Position numbers and translations under genes: made by a program. A DNA stretch of 64,000 nt from Lactobacillus sp. ESL0701 (GTDB lineage Bacteria; Bacillota; Bacilli; Lactobacillales; Lactobacillaceae). Shown here one piece after another: positions 36,017 to 45,434 of this stretch (position 1 is its first letter; every line of letters starts with the position of its first letter). The notes below the pieces were generated by a model. It was not told where the DNA came from, searched no databases, and saw only the letters and a list, made by a program, of their open reading frames with translations. The stretch spans positions 62,001 to 126,000 of the forward strand of contig NZ_JAQTIC010000003.1 of the NCBI RefSeq assembly GCF_029433445.1. Reading direction: 5' to 3'.

Positions 36017-36132
36017 GTCTAAATTTTTGAAAACGACTTTAAACTTTTTCTTAACACCACTCAAACCACTAGTTAAACGTGTCGAAATTTGCTAAGGTTT
36101 GGAAATAAATCTTTTAGTAGGAGAATCTGTTA

Positions 36133-37284
36133 ATGAAAGATATTTTTATTGTTGCTGCGAAAAGGACACCATTTGGTCGTTATCGCGGGCAATGGGCTGA
36201 TCAGGATGCGGTCTTTTTGGGTCAATTAGCACTTACCGAAACTTTGCGTAGTATTAGTCTTGAAGCTAGCGACCTTGATGCTTTGTTTATGGGGAATGTT
36301 TTAGGAAGCGGCTTGGGTCAAAATATGGCGCGGCAAATAGCTTTGAATGCTGGCATGAAGCTGAATAGCAGCAGTGTAACTGTTAATGAAGTCTGCGGTT
36401 CGAGTTTGAAGGCTTTGCGTCTAGCTCAAGGGCAGATGGAATTGGGAGACTTTGGCTTGGTTGCCGTTGGCGGTAGTGAAAGCATGACCAATGCCGCATA
36501 TTTTAGTAGCACCAAAAATTCACCGGCACTTGAAAGTATCATGTTAACTGATGGCTTGACTGATGCTTTTTCTGGGCAGCATATGGGCATAACTGCAGAA
36601 AATGTCGCCGAAAAATATCAAGTTTCACGCCAAGAAATGGATGAGTACAGCTATGAGTCACACCAAAAAGCCGCACGAGCTGTTAAGCAAGGATATTTTG
36701 CACCGGAACTAATTACGACCAAGATTAATGGTCACCAAATTGTTCAAGATGAAAATATTCGCCCAGATACCAGCCTTGACGCGTTAGGTAAGCTCAAGCC
36801 CGCTTTTACTCTAGATGGGCAAGTCACTGCTGGGAATGCTTCACCACTTAGTGATGGTGCCAGTATGGTACTTTTGGCAACGGCAGAAAAGGTAAAAGAG
36901 CTGCAGCTCAAGCCGTTAGCTCGTTTGGGCGCATTTGCGGAGTCCGGAACTGATCCAGCTTATATGGGTTATGCACCGTATTATGCTGTACAAAAGTTAT
37001 TGAAACAAACAGCTAGTCAAATTACGGATTATGATGTAATTGAAGTCAACGAAGCATTTGCGGCCCCGAGTGTTGCCTTGGCTCGCGACCTGGCAATTCC
37101 AATGGAACGGTTGAATATTTTTGGTGGTGCGATTGCTCTAGGGCATCCCTTAGCTGCCACAGGTACGCGGTTAGTGACAACTGCAATTAATGCACTAAAT
37201 CATGTTAATGGCAAGCGGGCACTGGTAACTCTCTGCATTGGTGGCGGTCAAGCAATTGCCTGTGAATTAATCGGGATGAATTAA
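36133..37284 (+). CDS. mvaC: acetyl-CoA acetyltransferase (thiolase)
   Basis: 383 residues. Acyl-accepting Cys88 in NEVCGSSLKAL, the GHPLAATG histidine and the LCIGGGQ cysteine form the thiolase active site. It condenses two acetyl-CoA into acetoacetyl-CoA, first step of the mevalonate pathway. TAGGAG precedes the ATG. Its stop is followed at once by the HMG-CoA reductase start (TAAATG), giving a tight three-gene operon. Confidence 0.93.
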   Translation: MKDIFIVAAKRTPFGRYRGQWADQDAVFLGQLALTETLRSISLEASDLDALFMGNVLGSGLGQNMARQIALNAGMKLNSSSVTVNEVCGSSLKALRLAQGQMELGDFGLVAVGGSESMTNAAYFSSTKNSPALESIMLTDGLTDAFSGQHMGITAENVAEKYQVSRQEMDEYSYESHQKAARAVKQGYFAPELITTKINGHQIVQDENIRPDTSLDALGKLKPAFTLDGQVTAGNASPLSDGASMVLLATAEKVKELQLKPLARLGAFAESGTDPAYMGYAPYYAVQKLLKQTASQITDYDVIEVNEAFAAPSVALARDLAIPMERLNIFGGAIALGHPLAATGTRLVTTAINALNHVNGKRALVTLCIGGGQAIACELIGMN

Positions 37285-38499
37285 ATGAAGTTTTATCGAT
37301 TAACGCCGCAGCAGCGACGGGACGTACTTGTAAAACAAGGAATAAAATTAGATGACATTGACGCGGCAACGTTAAATCAGCTTAACCAATTAAGCGAAAA
37401 TGTTGTAGGGCAATTACGTTTACCAGTAGGCTTAGTGCAAAATTTGCTGGTTAATGGCCACTCTTATTGGGTGCCAATGGCAACAGAAGAACCTTCAGTT
37501 GTGGCGGCTGCCAATCATGGCAGTAATATTTTTAATAAATGTGGCGGCGTTACTGCTCAAAGCAAGCGTCAGGGTATTTATGGTCAAATTATTTTACAGG
37601 TCACAACTGACTTTAAGCCAGAAAAATTAAGCGAGCAGTTTCCCCAATTAATTGAACTGGCTAATCAAGAATTTGCGAGTTTGGTTAAACATGGCGGCGG
37701 TGTGAAAGAAATTGAGCTGCGGCAAGAAGATGAGCTTGTTTATGTGAAAGTATTAGTTGACCCCGCTGAAGCCATGGGGGCCAATAAGGTAAATGCAATT
37801 ATGGAGTTTTTAGCGGATCAATTGGTAAAATTGCCGATAGTTACTTCAAAATTATTTGCGATTTTATCAAATTATCCTAGTCAATTGACGACAGCCCAAG
37901 TTAAATTGCCAGTAAATGCAGTTGGCGGGGCGGAGATTGCTGACAAGATTGCCTTATTAAGTCAAATTGGTCAACGCGATGTGTATCGTGCTGTGACTAA
38001 CAATAAAGGAATTATGAATGGCGTCTATGCCGTCTTAATGGCAACGGGCAATGATGAACGTGCGGTTGCGGCTGCATCCGGCGTTTTAGCTAGTCAGTCT
38101 GGGCAGTACACAAGTTTAAGCAAGTGGGAAGTTCAAGGCGACTATTTATCTGGGGAATTGACTTTGCCGCTGGCAATTGGTACAGTTGGCGGCTCAATTA
38201 AGGCACGCACCGATGTTCAACAAAATTACCGGATTTTAGGAAAAACTATTACCACCGCAGAATTAGCTAATGTAATTGCGGCAGTGGGACTGGCTAATAA
38301 TCTGGCTGCCTTACTGGCAATTGCGACCGAAGGTATCCAAAAAGGGCACATGAAGCTGCAGGCTCGCAATTTAGTAGCTAATTTATCCGCGACTGCGCAA
38401 GAAAAAAAGCAGGTTTTGCAGTTATTGACGCAAAATCGTGAGTATTCAGAAGCTGCAGCCAGTAAGTTTTTGCATCAAGTTAGAGAAAGGGAAGACTAA
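37285..38499 (+). CDS. mvaA: hydroxymethylglutaryl-CoA reductase, class II
   Basis: 404 residues, slightly shorter than the usual 425-430. Key residues: Glu in TEEPSVVAAAN, EAMGANKVNAIMEF (cofactor helix), catalytic Lys in NNKGIMNG, Asp in GNDERAVAAA and C-terminal His in KGHMKLQAR. It reduces HMG-CoA to mevalonate. Zero spacing on both sides couples it with thiolase and HMG-CoA synthase. Confidence 0.93.
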   Translation: MKFYRLTPQQRRDVLVKQGIKLDDIDAATLNQLNQLSENVVGQLRLPVGLVQNLLVNGHSYWVPMATEEPSVVAAANHGSNIFNKCGGVTAQSKRQGIYGQIILQVTTDFKPEKLSEQFPQLIELANQEFASLVKHGGGVKEIELRQEDELVYVKVLVDPAEAMGANKVNAIMEFLADQLVKLPIVTSKLFAILSNYPSQLTTAQVKLPVNAVGGAEIADKIALLSQIGQRDVYRAVTNNKGIMNGVYAVLMATGNDERAVAAASGVLASQSGQYTSLSKWEVQGDYLSGELTLPLAIGTVGGSIKARTDVQQNYRILGKTITTAELANVIAAVGLANNLAALLAIATEGIQKGHMKLQARNLVANLSATAQEKKQVLQLLTQNREYSEAAASKFLHQVRERED

Positions 38500-39663
38500 A
38501 TGCAGGTTGGAATTGACCAGATAGGGTTTTATACGCCTAATAAGTATGTTGATATGGTGGATTTGGCTCACGCGCGCAATGAAGATCCCAATAAATATTT
38601 AATTGGCATTGGCCAAAGCCAGATGAGTATTGCCGATCAGACGCAGGATGCCGTTTCAATGGGAATTAACGCCACACAGAGCTATTTGTCACAAGTTGAT
38701 CGCGAGCAAGTGGGCTTGCTGGTTTTTGGGACTGAAAGTGGTGTTGATCAGTCGAAGTCTGCTTCTTTATTTGTCAAAAGCGCCTTGAATTTACCCCCAG
38801 AAGTTCGAACTTTTGAGGTGAAGGAAGCTTGTTTTGGCATGACTGCTGGTGTGATGATTGCCCGCGATTATGTTCGCTTGCATCCCCATCATAGCGCGAT
38901 TGTAATCGGCAGTGATCTGGCTCGTTACGGTATTGCGACTGCGGGAGAAGTTACCCAGGGCGCGGGCAGCGTCAGCTTGCTAATTAAGGCGCAGCCGCGT
39001 ATTTTGACCTTAAACGATGGTCATAGTGCCTTTAGTCAGGATATTAATGACTTTTGGCGGCCTAATAATTCTGCGACCGCGTTAGTTGACGGTAAGTATT
39101 CCACCCAGGTTTACTTGGACTTTTTTCAAAGAACGTTTACGGATTATCAGAAATTAAAAAATTGGCAGACAAGTGATTTTGCGGCGCTAATCTATCATTT
39201 ACCCTTTACCAAAATGGGTTTAAAGGCTAACCGGTTAGCAGTTGTCAATCAAGATGAAGCAACGATTAGTCGTTTGGTGGCTAACTTTACAGCCGGTGCG
39301 CAATACGGCAGAGTGGTAGGGAATATTTATACGGCGTCACTTTATTTAAGCTTATTGAGTTTATTAGAAAACGGCTCATTAGCAGATAATGCCTTAGTTG
39401 GTCTTTTTTCTTATGGCTCAGGTGCGATGGGCGAGTTCTTCTCGGGACGAACAGTTGCAGATTATCAAAAAATGCTTAACCCGAGTGCAACGCAAGATTT
39501 ACTAAGCAGGCGACAAAAATTAACAATTCCGGAATATGAGCAGATTTTTACAATGGCTCTTAGAGATCCGGCTGATGGCTTAATCTTAGTTAGTGATGAA
39601 GCTGCGGGGTACTGGTACTTTGCTGGCACGAAAAATCATATTCGCCAATATCGGCAAAAATAA
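38500..39663 (+). CDS. mvaS: hydroxymethylglutaryl-CoA synthase
   Basis: 387 residues. The catalytic triad falls exactly at the positions known for bacterial MvaS: Glu79 (FGTES), Cys111 (KEACFGMT) and His233 (IYHLPF). It condenses acetyl-CoA with acetoacetyl-CoA. Last gene of the mevalonate entry operon and followed by a strong terminator. Product feeds isoprenoid and undecaprenyl carrier synthesis. Confidence 0.95.
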   Translation: MQVGIDQIGFYTPNKYVDMVDLAHARNEDPNKYLIGIGQSQMSIADQTQDAVSMGINATQSYLSQVDREQVGLLVFGTESGVDQSKSASLFVKSALNLPPEVRTFEVKEACFGMTAGVMIARDYVRLHPHHSAIVIGSDLARYGIATAGEVTQGAGSVSLLIKAQPRILTLNDGHSAFSQDINDFWRPNNSATALVDGKYSTQVYLDFFQRTFTDYQKLKNWQTSDFAALIYHLPFTKMGLKANRLAVVNQDEATISRLVANFTAGAQYGRVVGNIYTASLYLSLLSLLENGSLADNALVGLFSYGSGAMGEFFSGRTVADYQKMLNPSATQDLLSRRQKLTIPEYEQIFTMALRDPADGLILVSDEAAGYWYFAGTKNHIRQYRQK

Positions 39664-39664
39664 T

Positions 39665-39693
39665 AAAAGCAGACTGGTGACAGTCTGCTTTTT
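39665..39693. terminator. bidirectional intrinsic terminator
   Basis: AAAAGCAGACTG and CAGTCTGCTTTT around a GTGA loop. The last base pairs reach the stop of the converging small gene. Confidence 0.92.
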
Positions 39694-39976
39694 AAGTTAG
39701 TCTAACCGAATTAGTTTCCGGTAAAATTTGGATGCCATAAATGGGTAATCGTTCAGTGCCGTCTTGTACCCATAGTGGGATAGCGCGACCGTGCAAATGC
39801 TTGACTAAGTGGATGATTTTGGCTTTAGTCATTGGGACTTTTCCTGGATAAAGCAAACAATTACTGCTCGTAATCTTTAATTGTCCTAGCGGCAATACTT
39901 GCTCTTTAATTGTTAAATAAAAACTTGTTTGCGCATTTAAGTCATTAGTTAATTGTAGTAAATCTGTGAGTCTCAT
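39692..39976 (-). CDS. conserved-looking hypothetical protein
   Basis: 94 residues, soluble, with no recognised motif; TSFYLTIKEQVLPLGQLKI and IPLWVQDGTERLPIYGIQIL suggest a small beta-rich fold. TAGGTTA precedes the ATG. It fills an otherwise empty 360 bp gap, has gene-like composition and converges on the mvaS terminator. Function unknown. Confidence 0.6.
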   Translation of the reverse strand: MRLTDLLQLTNDLNAQTSFYLTIKEQVLPLGQLKITSSNCLLYPGKVPMTKAKIIHLVKHLHGRAIPLWVQDGTERLPIYGIQILPETNSVRLT

Positions 39977-40050
39977 ATTATTAACCTATACAAAAGCTAA
40001 AATGTTATACTAATCGTATTATATTTTTGATAGAAAGTTGGCTATACTCT

Positions 40051-41007
40051 TTGAAACAATTAAAACATAAAAAATTATGGCTTTCATTAATTATCGTTGT
40101 TTTATTGATTTGTCTGTTATTTACTGGTGCCGGGTTTTATTTCTTTAAGGTGGCTTGTGTCCCGGGACATAAGAGTTTTTTGTCTTCTTCAAGTAAGGTT
40201 CTTAAGAAGTCTGACCCGCTTTACAAGCAGAAGAAATGGTTCAAGCAGGTTAATAAAGAAAAATGGCACATGCAATCTGCTGATGACAAGTACCGCCTAG
40301 ATGCTAATTATATTCCTAGCAAACATTCGCATAAAACAGCAATTATCTTGCCAGGTTACATGAATGTTAAAGAAGATATGGGCAAGTACGACGCGCTATT
40401 TCATGAGTTAGGTTACAATACTTTGACACCAGATCCACGTGCCCAAGGCAAGAGTCAAGGAAAATATATTGGCTACGGCTGGGTCGAAAAGGCCGATGTC
40501 AAAAAGTGGATTAACCGAGTACTTGCTAAAAACGGTCAAAACCAGCAAATTGTTGTCTTTGGCGTTAGCATGGGTGGTGCCACGACGATGATGGTCAGCG
40601 GGTTGCAGTTACCTAAGCAGGTTAGGGCATTTGTCGAAGACTGTGGCTATACTAGTGTCAAAGATGAAATTGAACACGAGGCTAAAGCTCTATATAATAT
40701 GCCGGCTTTCCCAAGATTTCCAATGGTTGAAATCTTGAGTGGAATTAATCGCGTTAAAGTTGGTTACTTCCTTAAAGATGGTTCAAGTATCAATCAGTTG
40801 CACCAAAATCATCGACCAATGTTGTTTATTCACGGCGGTAATGATACTTTTGTGCCAACTAAGATGGTTTATCGTAATTATCGTGCGACTCAAGGTCCTA
40901 AGCAGCTTTGGATTGCTCCAAAGTCCAAACATGCTAATTCTTATGAGGATCATCCCGCAGCTTACAAAGCACATGTTAGTCAATTCTTAGCCCAATACAT
41001 TAAATAA
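40051..41007 (+). CDS. membrane-anchored alpha/beta hydrolase
   Basis: 318 residues from the TTG at 40051; the TTG at 40027 has no ribosome site, while GAAAGTTGG lies about 10 bases before 40051. A signal anchor (about residues 9-30) precedes an alpha/beta hydrolase domain. Nucleophile Ser in GVSMGGA, Asp in HGGNDTFVP and His in KSKHANSY form the triad; AIILPGYMNVKEDMGKY provides the oxyanion region. Expected to act outside the membrane as an esterase or peptidase-like enzyme; substrate unknown. Confidence 0.88.
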   Translation: MKQLKHKKLWLSLIIVVLLICLLFTGAGFYFFKVACVPGHKSFLSSSSKVLKKSDPLYKQKKWFKQVNKEKWHMQSADDKYRLDANYIPSKHSHKTAIILPGYMNVKEDMGKYDALFHELGYNTLTPDPRAQGKSQGKYIGYGWVEKADVKKWINRVLAKNGQNQQIVVFGVSMGGATTMMVSGLQLPKQVRAFVEDCGYTSVKDEIEHEAKALYNMPAFPRFPMVEILSGINRVKVGYFLKDGSSINQLHQNHRPMLFIHGGNDTFVPTKMVYRNYRATQGPKQLWIAPKSKHANSYEDHPAAYKAHVSQFLAQYIK

Positions 41008-41154
41008 AGTTTAATATTTGCAAGCGATTACAATAATTGCTATGATAACTAAGTGGATAGCGTATCAGCAAAAATTTAATCTCTAAAATTGTATATTGTC
41101 AAAATGCTCTGCTAATAATGTAATAGATAGTAGAAATATACCTTATCCGCAAAC

Positions 41155-41187
41155 AAAAACAGCTGCCATTATGGCAGCTGTTTTTTT
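41155..41187. terminator. bidirectional intrinsic terminator
   Basis: Near-perfect palindrome AACAGCTGCCAT / ATGGCAGCTGTT flanked by A- and T-runs, between the hydrolase and the converging methyltransferase gene, whose stop it touches. Confidence 0.92.
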
Positions 41188-42565
41188 ATTTGCGTAAAGT
41201 TAATTTGGCAATACATTCACACCGTGGAGTCTGCGGCAGCATATCAACGTTCTCAATTAAGCGGACATCATAAGCTTCAGATAGTAAGACGAGGTCTTGG
41301 GCCAAAGTTGATGGGTTACAAGAAATGTAAACAAAAGTTTGTGGCTTAATCTTGAGCAGCGTTTTAATTAAGCTCTTAGCTAACCCAGTTCTTGGGGGGT
41401 CAACGATTAAGGCGTCAATTGCTACGCCGGTTTCTTGTAAATGCGGCAAAACTTTTTCAACACTGCCTTGAAGATAATCGGCGTTCTTGATGTGGTTGAG
41501 TTCGACATTGTGTTTAGCGTCATCAACGGCTTCTGGAATGGTTTCAATGCCAATCACTTGCTTAACGTGTTCTGCAGCTAAGATACCTAAGGTACCAACA
41601 CCGCTGTACGCGTCAATTAAGGTTGCATCTTGGTCAAGATCTAAAAACTTCAACGCTTCCGAGTACAAATTGGCGGTTTGTTGCGGATTTAGTTGGAAAA
41701 AGGCCCGCGGTGACAAGGCAAACTTTTTACCCAAGATTTCTTCAGTAATCTTGTTTTTACCGGCAAGTTTTTCGGTTTTATTGCCCCAGACTTGTGGGTT
41801 ACGCCAGTCAGTTTCATTTTGATAAACGCTAACCACGCCAGGTAATTTCATGATTTCTTGGCTTAACGGCAACAAGTTCTTGATTTCATGACCAACAGTG
41901 ATTAAGGTTACTTGAATTTCTTGGGTAGCTTCGGCTTCGCGAACAACAATAGTCTTCAGACCGGGAGTATGCCGGTAAGGATTAGCAACAGCCACGTGCA
42001 TTTTTTCAACTAAGGTCTTAATTTGCCGTTCAATCTTTTGCGTAGCTTCACTTTGGGTTGGCATGTTTGGCAAGTCATAAAGATGATGTGAATTTGGCGC
42101 AAACAAGCCTAAGTTAGTTTTACCGTGATCTTGCTCAATTTGGTACTGTGCTTTGTTACGGTAGTGCCATTCATTTGGGGCCGGGATGGTCGGTTTAACT
42201 TTGTATTTACGATAGCCGCGGGGATGGAATTTTTCTAAGGCTTCAAGTACATTGTCACGTTTAAACTCTAATTGCTTAGGGTAGGACAAATGTGCTAGTT
42301 CAAGACCGCCGATTGCGGGATTAACGCCTTTAGGGAAGGCAACGCGATCAGGACTTTGTTCTTTAATGCGGACAAGTTCAGCTTGAAGGTAATGGGGAAA
42401 ATCTTTGATAATTTTAGCAACGACGACTTCACCTGGTAAAGCTCCAGGAATAAAAATAATCTTCTTACGGTAGTAGCCGATGCCCTCACCGTTAATGCCA
42501 AGACGCTTAATGGTAATAATTACGTCTTTTTCTTTTGGTTGGTTTCGTTTGAAATTTTTGTACAT
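41186..42565 (-). CDS. RNA (uracil-5-)-methyltransferase, TrmA/RlmD family, second copy
   Basis: 459 residues with a TRAM-like N-terminus (LGINGEGIGYYRKKIIFIPG), SAM motif DAYSGVGTLGI, DPPRTGL and catalytic cysteine in SCNPSTLAQDL. Firmicutes often carry two or more such enzymes, together covering m5U747 and m5U1939 of 23S rRNA. The sequence alone does not tell which site this one modifies. It is divergent from recX and unlike the 8001-9347 paralogue in its basic N-terminal tail (KNFKRNQPKEKD). Confidence 0.88.
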   Translation of the reverse strand: MYKNFKRNQPKEKDVIITIKRLGINGEGIGYYRKKIIFIPGALPGEVVVAKIIKDFPHYLQAELVRIKEQSPDRVAFPKGVNPAIGGLELAHLSYPKQLEFKRDNVLEALEKFHPRGYRKYKVKPTIPAPNEWHYRNKAQYQIEQDHGKTNLGLFAPNSHHLYDLPNMPTQSEATQKIERQIKTLVEKMHVAVANPYRHTPGLKTIVVREAEATQEIQVTLITVGHEIKNLLPLSQEIMKLPGVVSVYQNETDWRNPQVWGNKTEKLAGKNKITEEILGKKFALSPRAFFQLNPQQTANLYSEALKFLDLDQDATLIDAYSGVGTLGILAAEHVKQVIGIETIPEAVDDAKHNVELNHIKNADYLQGSVEKVLPHLQETGVAIDALIVDPPRTGLAKSLIKTLLKIKPQTFVYISCNPSTLAQDLVLLSEAYDVRLIENVDMLPQTPRCECIAKLTLRK

Positions 42566-42695
42566 AATGTTCTTTCTACAATAAATAATTAACTATTAAT
42601 AATTTATTGTACTCCTCAGAAAAAGTTTTTAGCAAGAAACACGAAAATTTGCTAGCATATAGGGTGAGGTTAAGAATTAGAAAGTTGAGGTTAAA

Positions 42696-43511
42696 ATGCC
42701 AGTCATTACTAAAGTCAGCAGTCAAAAACGACCGGGACGTTACAATATTTTTTTGGATGGGCAGTATGCTTTTTCAGCTAGTGAGCAGACCGTTGCCGAG
42801 TTTATGTTGTTAAAAGGGCAGGAACTGACACCTGAAGAATTAGCGACGGTTAAAAAGTTTGATGCCGACAGTAAGGCGACTAATTTAGCTTCAAATTATC
42901 TAAGTTACCAAGCACGTACAGTTTATGAAGTCTTACAATATTTAAAAAAGCACGAGATTGACGATGAAGCTGCACAAAGTGCAGTTACGCAGCTAAGTGC
43001 GATGGGCTTTTTGGATGATCGCAAATATACCGTTTTATCAATTAAGCAGAGTCTGCGCAGCGGGACTGATGGACCGTTGACCTTGACACGTAAGTTAACC
43101 CAAAAGGGAATTGATCCAGCAATTATTCAAGAAGAAATGACTGCAATAGCCGATGAAGATTGGCTGGATACAGGCTTGCGGGTATTAAAGTCCCTGAAAA
43201 GTCAGGTTGGTAAGGTATCCGAGCGTGAATTGCAGCGCAAGATGAATTCCAAGCTCATGAGTCACGGCTTTTCTAGTGGTATTGCCTCACTGGTTATTGC
43301 CGAAATAGATTTAGAGCCAGACGCTGAGGCACAGGTTGAAGCACTCAAAAAGCAAGGGGTCAAAGCCTATAAACGTTTTCGCAGGCTGCCAGAAAGCGAA
43401 CGCGACCGCAAGATTCGTAATTATTTGTTTGCTCACGGTTTTGCCAGTAATGAAATTGATGCGTTTTTAGCTGGTGAAATTATTCCGCTGGCTGAATTAG
43501 CTGAATATTAG
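42696..43511 (+). CDS. recX: RecX regulatory protein
   Basis: 271 residues, the long Firmicute form. Three-helix RecX repeats are visible: ASNYLSYQARTVYEVLQYLKKH, MGFLDDRKYTVLSIKQSL, and the C-terminal RRLPESERDRKIRNYLFAHGF. RecX binds RecA filaments and modulates strand exchange. AAGTTGAGG precedes the ATG. Followed after 10 bp by a small gene of unknown role. Confidence 0.9.
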   Translation: MPVITKVSSQKRPGRYNIFLDGQYAFSASEQTVAEFMLLKGQELTPEELATVKKFDADSKATNLASNYLSYQARTVYEVLQYLKKHEIDDEAAQSAVTQLSAMGFLDDRKYTVLSIKQSLRSGTDGPLTLTRKLTQKGIDPAIIQEEMTAIADEDWLDTGLRVLKSLKSQVGKVSERELQRKMNSKLMSHGFSSGIASLVIAEIDLEPDAEAQVEALKKQGVKAYKRFRRLPESERDRKIRNYLFAHGFASNEIDAFLAGEIIPLAELAEY

Positions 43512-43521
43512 GAGAAGAATA

Positions 43522-44001
43522 ATGAAACAAGCACAAGAAGAATTGATTTTTGTCGGAAGACCATTTCCTGACGCGATGATGGATCAGGAAAAATCGTTTT
43601 CCGGCTGTAACTTGAAAATGGAAAATGATCCTGCTTTTCGGCAGTTTTTGAAGTCGAACCATTTGAGTAACAAGCGCAGCAGCCTAGTCGTGTTTGGCCC
43701 AGAAAATTTTATGTATTGGTACGGCGTAATTGTTCCTAAGGAAGTTGAAGTGCCAAGTACATTAATGAAGTTTGTCCTGCCGCGAACTCAGGTTGCCCGA
43801 GTTGAATTGTCTGAGCAAAGTTTAGCCTTTTTTAATCAGCCGCTTAACTTTGTCTTGCCGGAACTGATCCAAAAAGTAACCGAAGAAGGGACTCAGGTTT
43901 ATGAGAATATGGGCGATAGTACCACGCCATATATTTTGCAGAGTCTAGATTTAGATACAAAAAAACTGTTCCAAGACTTGTATCTTGAGGACAGTAAGTA
44001 A
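43522..44001 (+). CDS. hypothetical cytosolic protein downstream of recX
   Basis: 159 residues, soluble, no clear motif. AGGAG lies before the ATG, 10 bp after recX, so it is co-transcribed. FGPENFMYWYGVIVP and a FVLPRTQVARVEL strand suggest an alpha/beta fold like effector-binding domains, but this is a guess. Its stop directly abuts the stop of the converging gene. Confidence 0.7.
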   Translation: MKQAQEELIFVGRPFPDAMMDQEKSFSGCNLKMENDPAFRQFLKSNHLSNKRSSLVVFGPENFMYWYGVIVPKEVEVPSTLMKFVLPRTQVARVELSEQSLAFFNQPLNFVLPELIQKVTEEGTQVYENMGDSTTPYILQSLDLDTKKLFQDLYLEDSK

Positions 44002-44463
44002 TTAATGCTGCTTGGGGTCAATTGATAAGTTATCGTATTCGACATACGCGCCAAGGCAGGTTGACAAAAGCATTACCAAAAAGACAATGCCGACAGATTT
44101 ACCGACAATCTGGTCAAGTGTCAGGCAATTACGGACTAAAAACGTTGCCGCAAAGCAAAGAATGAAGTCAAGTACCATGTTGGCAAACAGTAGCAAGTAG
44201 CGCCGTCTAATACTGAAAAAACGCAATAATTGTTTAAAAAAGCCGTCGTCAACGGCAACGGCTAATAAATCAACGGGGCGTTGGATTGTTGCTTTGATGG
44301 CAAACATGATAATCGCGCCAACTAGCGCGCCGATAGTTGTTCTGAATAAGTCGGCCGAATGCAGAACTAGCGCATCGTAGCCGATACCGATAATTAAAAG
44401 GCTGCATAGGTAGGGAATTAATAGTAAAAATGTAAAAACAAGTAGAACGTGACTTTTTTTCAT
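44002..44463 (-). CDS. hypothetical four-helix membrane protein
   Basis: 153 residues with about four hydrophobic segments and a basic loop (RRRYLLLFANMV). No recognised family. A good GAGGTTAA-type ribosome site lies before the ATG at 44463. Divergent from the CBS-domain gene. Confidence 0.7.
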   Translation of the reverse strand: MKKSHVLLVFTFLLLIPYLCSLLIIGIGYDALVLHSADLFRTTIGALVGAIIMFAIKATIQRPVDLLAVAVDDGFFKQLLRFFSIRRRYLLLFANMVLDFILCFAATFLVRNCLTLDQIVGKSVGIVFLVMLLSTCLGAYVEYDNLSIDPKQH

Positions 44464-44564
44464 TAAATTAACCTCGTTTCTTACGTGCTATTCTAACATA
44501 TCACGGGCGTACATGATATAATGTTATTATTTATATTGATGTTTTAAGAAAGAGAGCAAAAATT

Positions 44565-45434
44565 ATGACTAGCGACCCTGCCAAGGGGAATTTATTTAAG
44601 CGATTTAAGAATAAATTTTCCCCTGCAAGTGATGAAGAAACCAAAGAACATTTAGCTAAGGAAGTTACAACACTGTTTGAAGACAAGCAAATTAGTGAAA
44701 CAGAATCCTCCATGCTAAACAATGTTTTGGATTTTCAAGGGCGGATGGTCCGCGAGGTAATGGTCCCGCGGATTGACGCGTATATGGTGGATTGCTGTGA
44801 TAGCTTTCAGGATAATCTTGATGACATTTTGCGTGAGCCTTATTCGCGCATCCCTGTGTACCAGCAGGATAAGGATAAAATCATCGGTGTGATTCATATT
44901 CGCACGGTGCTTCGTAAGGCAAGAGAAAAGGGCTTCGACAATATTGATTATGATGATGTGATGAACCCGCCGTTATTTGCACCGGAAACAACTGATCTAA
45001 GTGAACTACTAGTTGAAATGCAGCAGACGCAGCAGCAACTAGCTATTTTGACGGACGAATACGGCGGCGTGGTTGGGATAGCCACGATTGAAGATTTGAT
45101 TGAAGAAATTGTCGGCAATATTGATGATGAGGTCGATCATGCCGAAGTCTTGTTTAACCAGCTTAGCCCTAATAAGTATGTCATTTATGGCAAGATGCCG
45201 CTGGTTGATTTTAATGAACAGTTTGGCACTGACCTTGAGATGGAGGATGTCGATACTGTTGCCGGCTTTATGATTACCAAGCTAGGAATTATTCCGGCTA
45301 AGGGCGAAAAGTTATCGGTTAAACTGGATAACGGGATGGTATTAACAACTAGAAGAATGATGCGGTCACGGCTTCTGACGGTGTTATTGACAATTCCGGA
45401 AGGAAAACAAAAGGAAGAAGAGCAAAGTAATTAA
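44565..45434 (+). CDS. CBS-pair / CorC_HlyC-domain protein (hemolysin-like)
   Basis: 289 residues: a leader with [16 protein letters not shown], two CBS motifs (about 65-190) with [21 protein letters not shown], then a CorC_HlyC domain. Like E. coli CorC it lacks the membrane DUF21 domain. Such proteins are linked to Mg/Co transport or adenine-nucleotide sensing; a true hemolysin role is unsupported. Its TAA shares one base with the prfC ATG. Confidence 0.88.
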   Translation: MTSDPAKGNLFKRFKNKFSPASDEETKEHLAKEVTTLFEDKQISETESSMLNNVLDFQGRMVREVMVPRIDAYMVDCCDSFQDNLDDILREPYSRIPVYQQDKDKIIGVIHIRTVLRKAREKGFDNIDYDDVMNPPLFAPETTDLSELLVEMQQTQQQLAILTDEYGGVVGIATIEDLIEEIVGNIDDEVDHAEVLFNQLSPNKYVIYGKMPLVDFNEQFGTDLEMEDVDTVAGFMITKLGIIPAKGEKLSVKLDNGMVLTTRRMMRSRLLTVLLTIPEGKQKEEEQSN

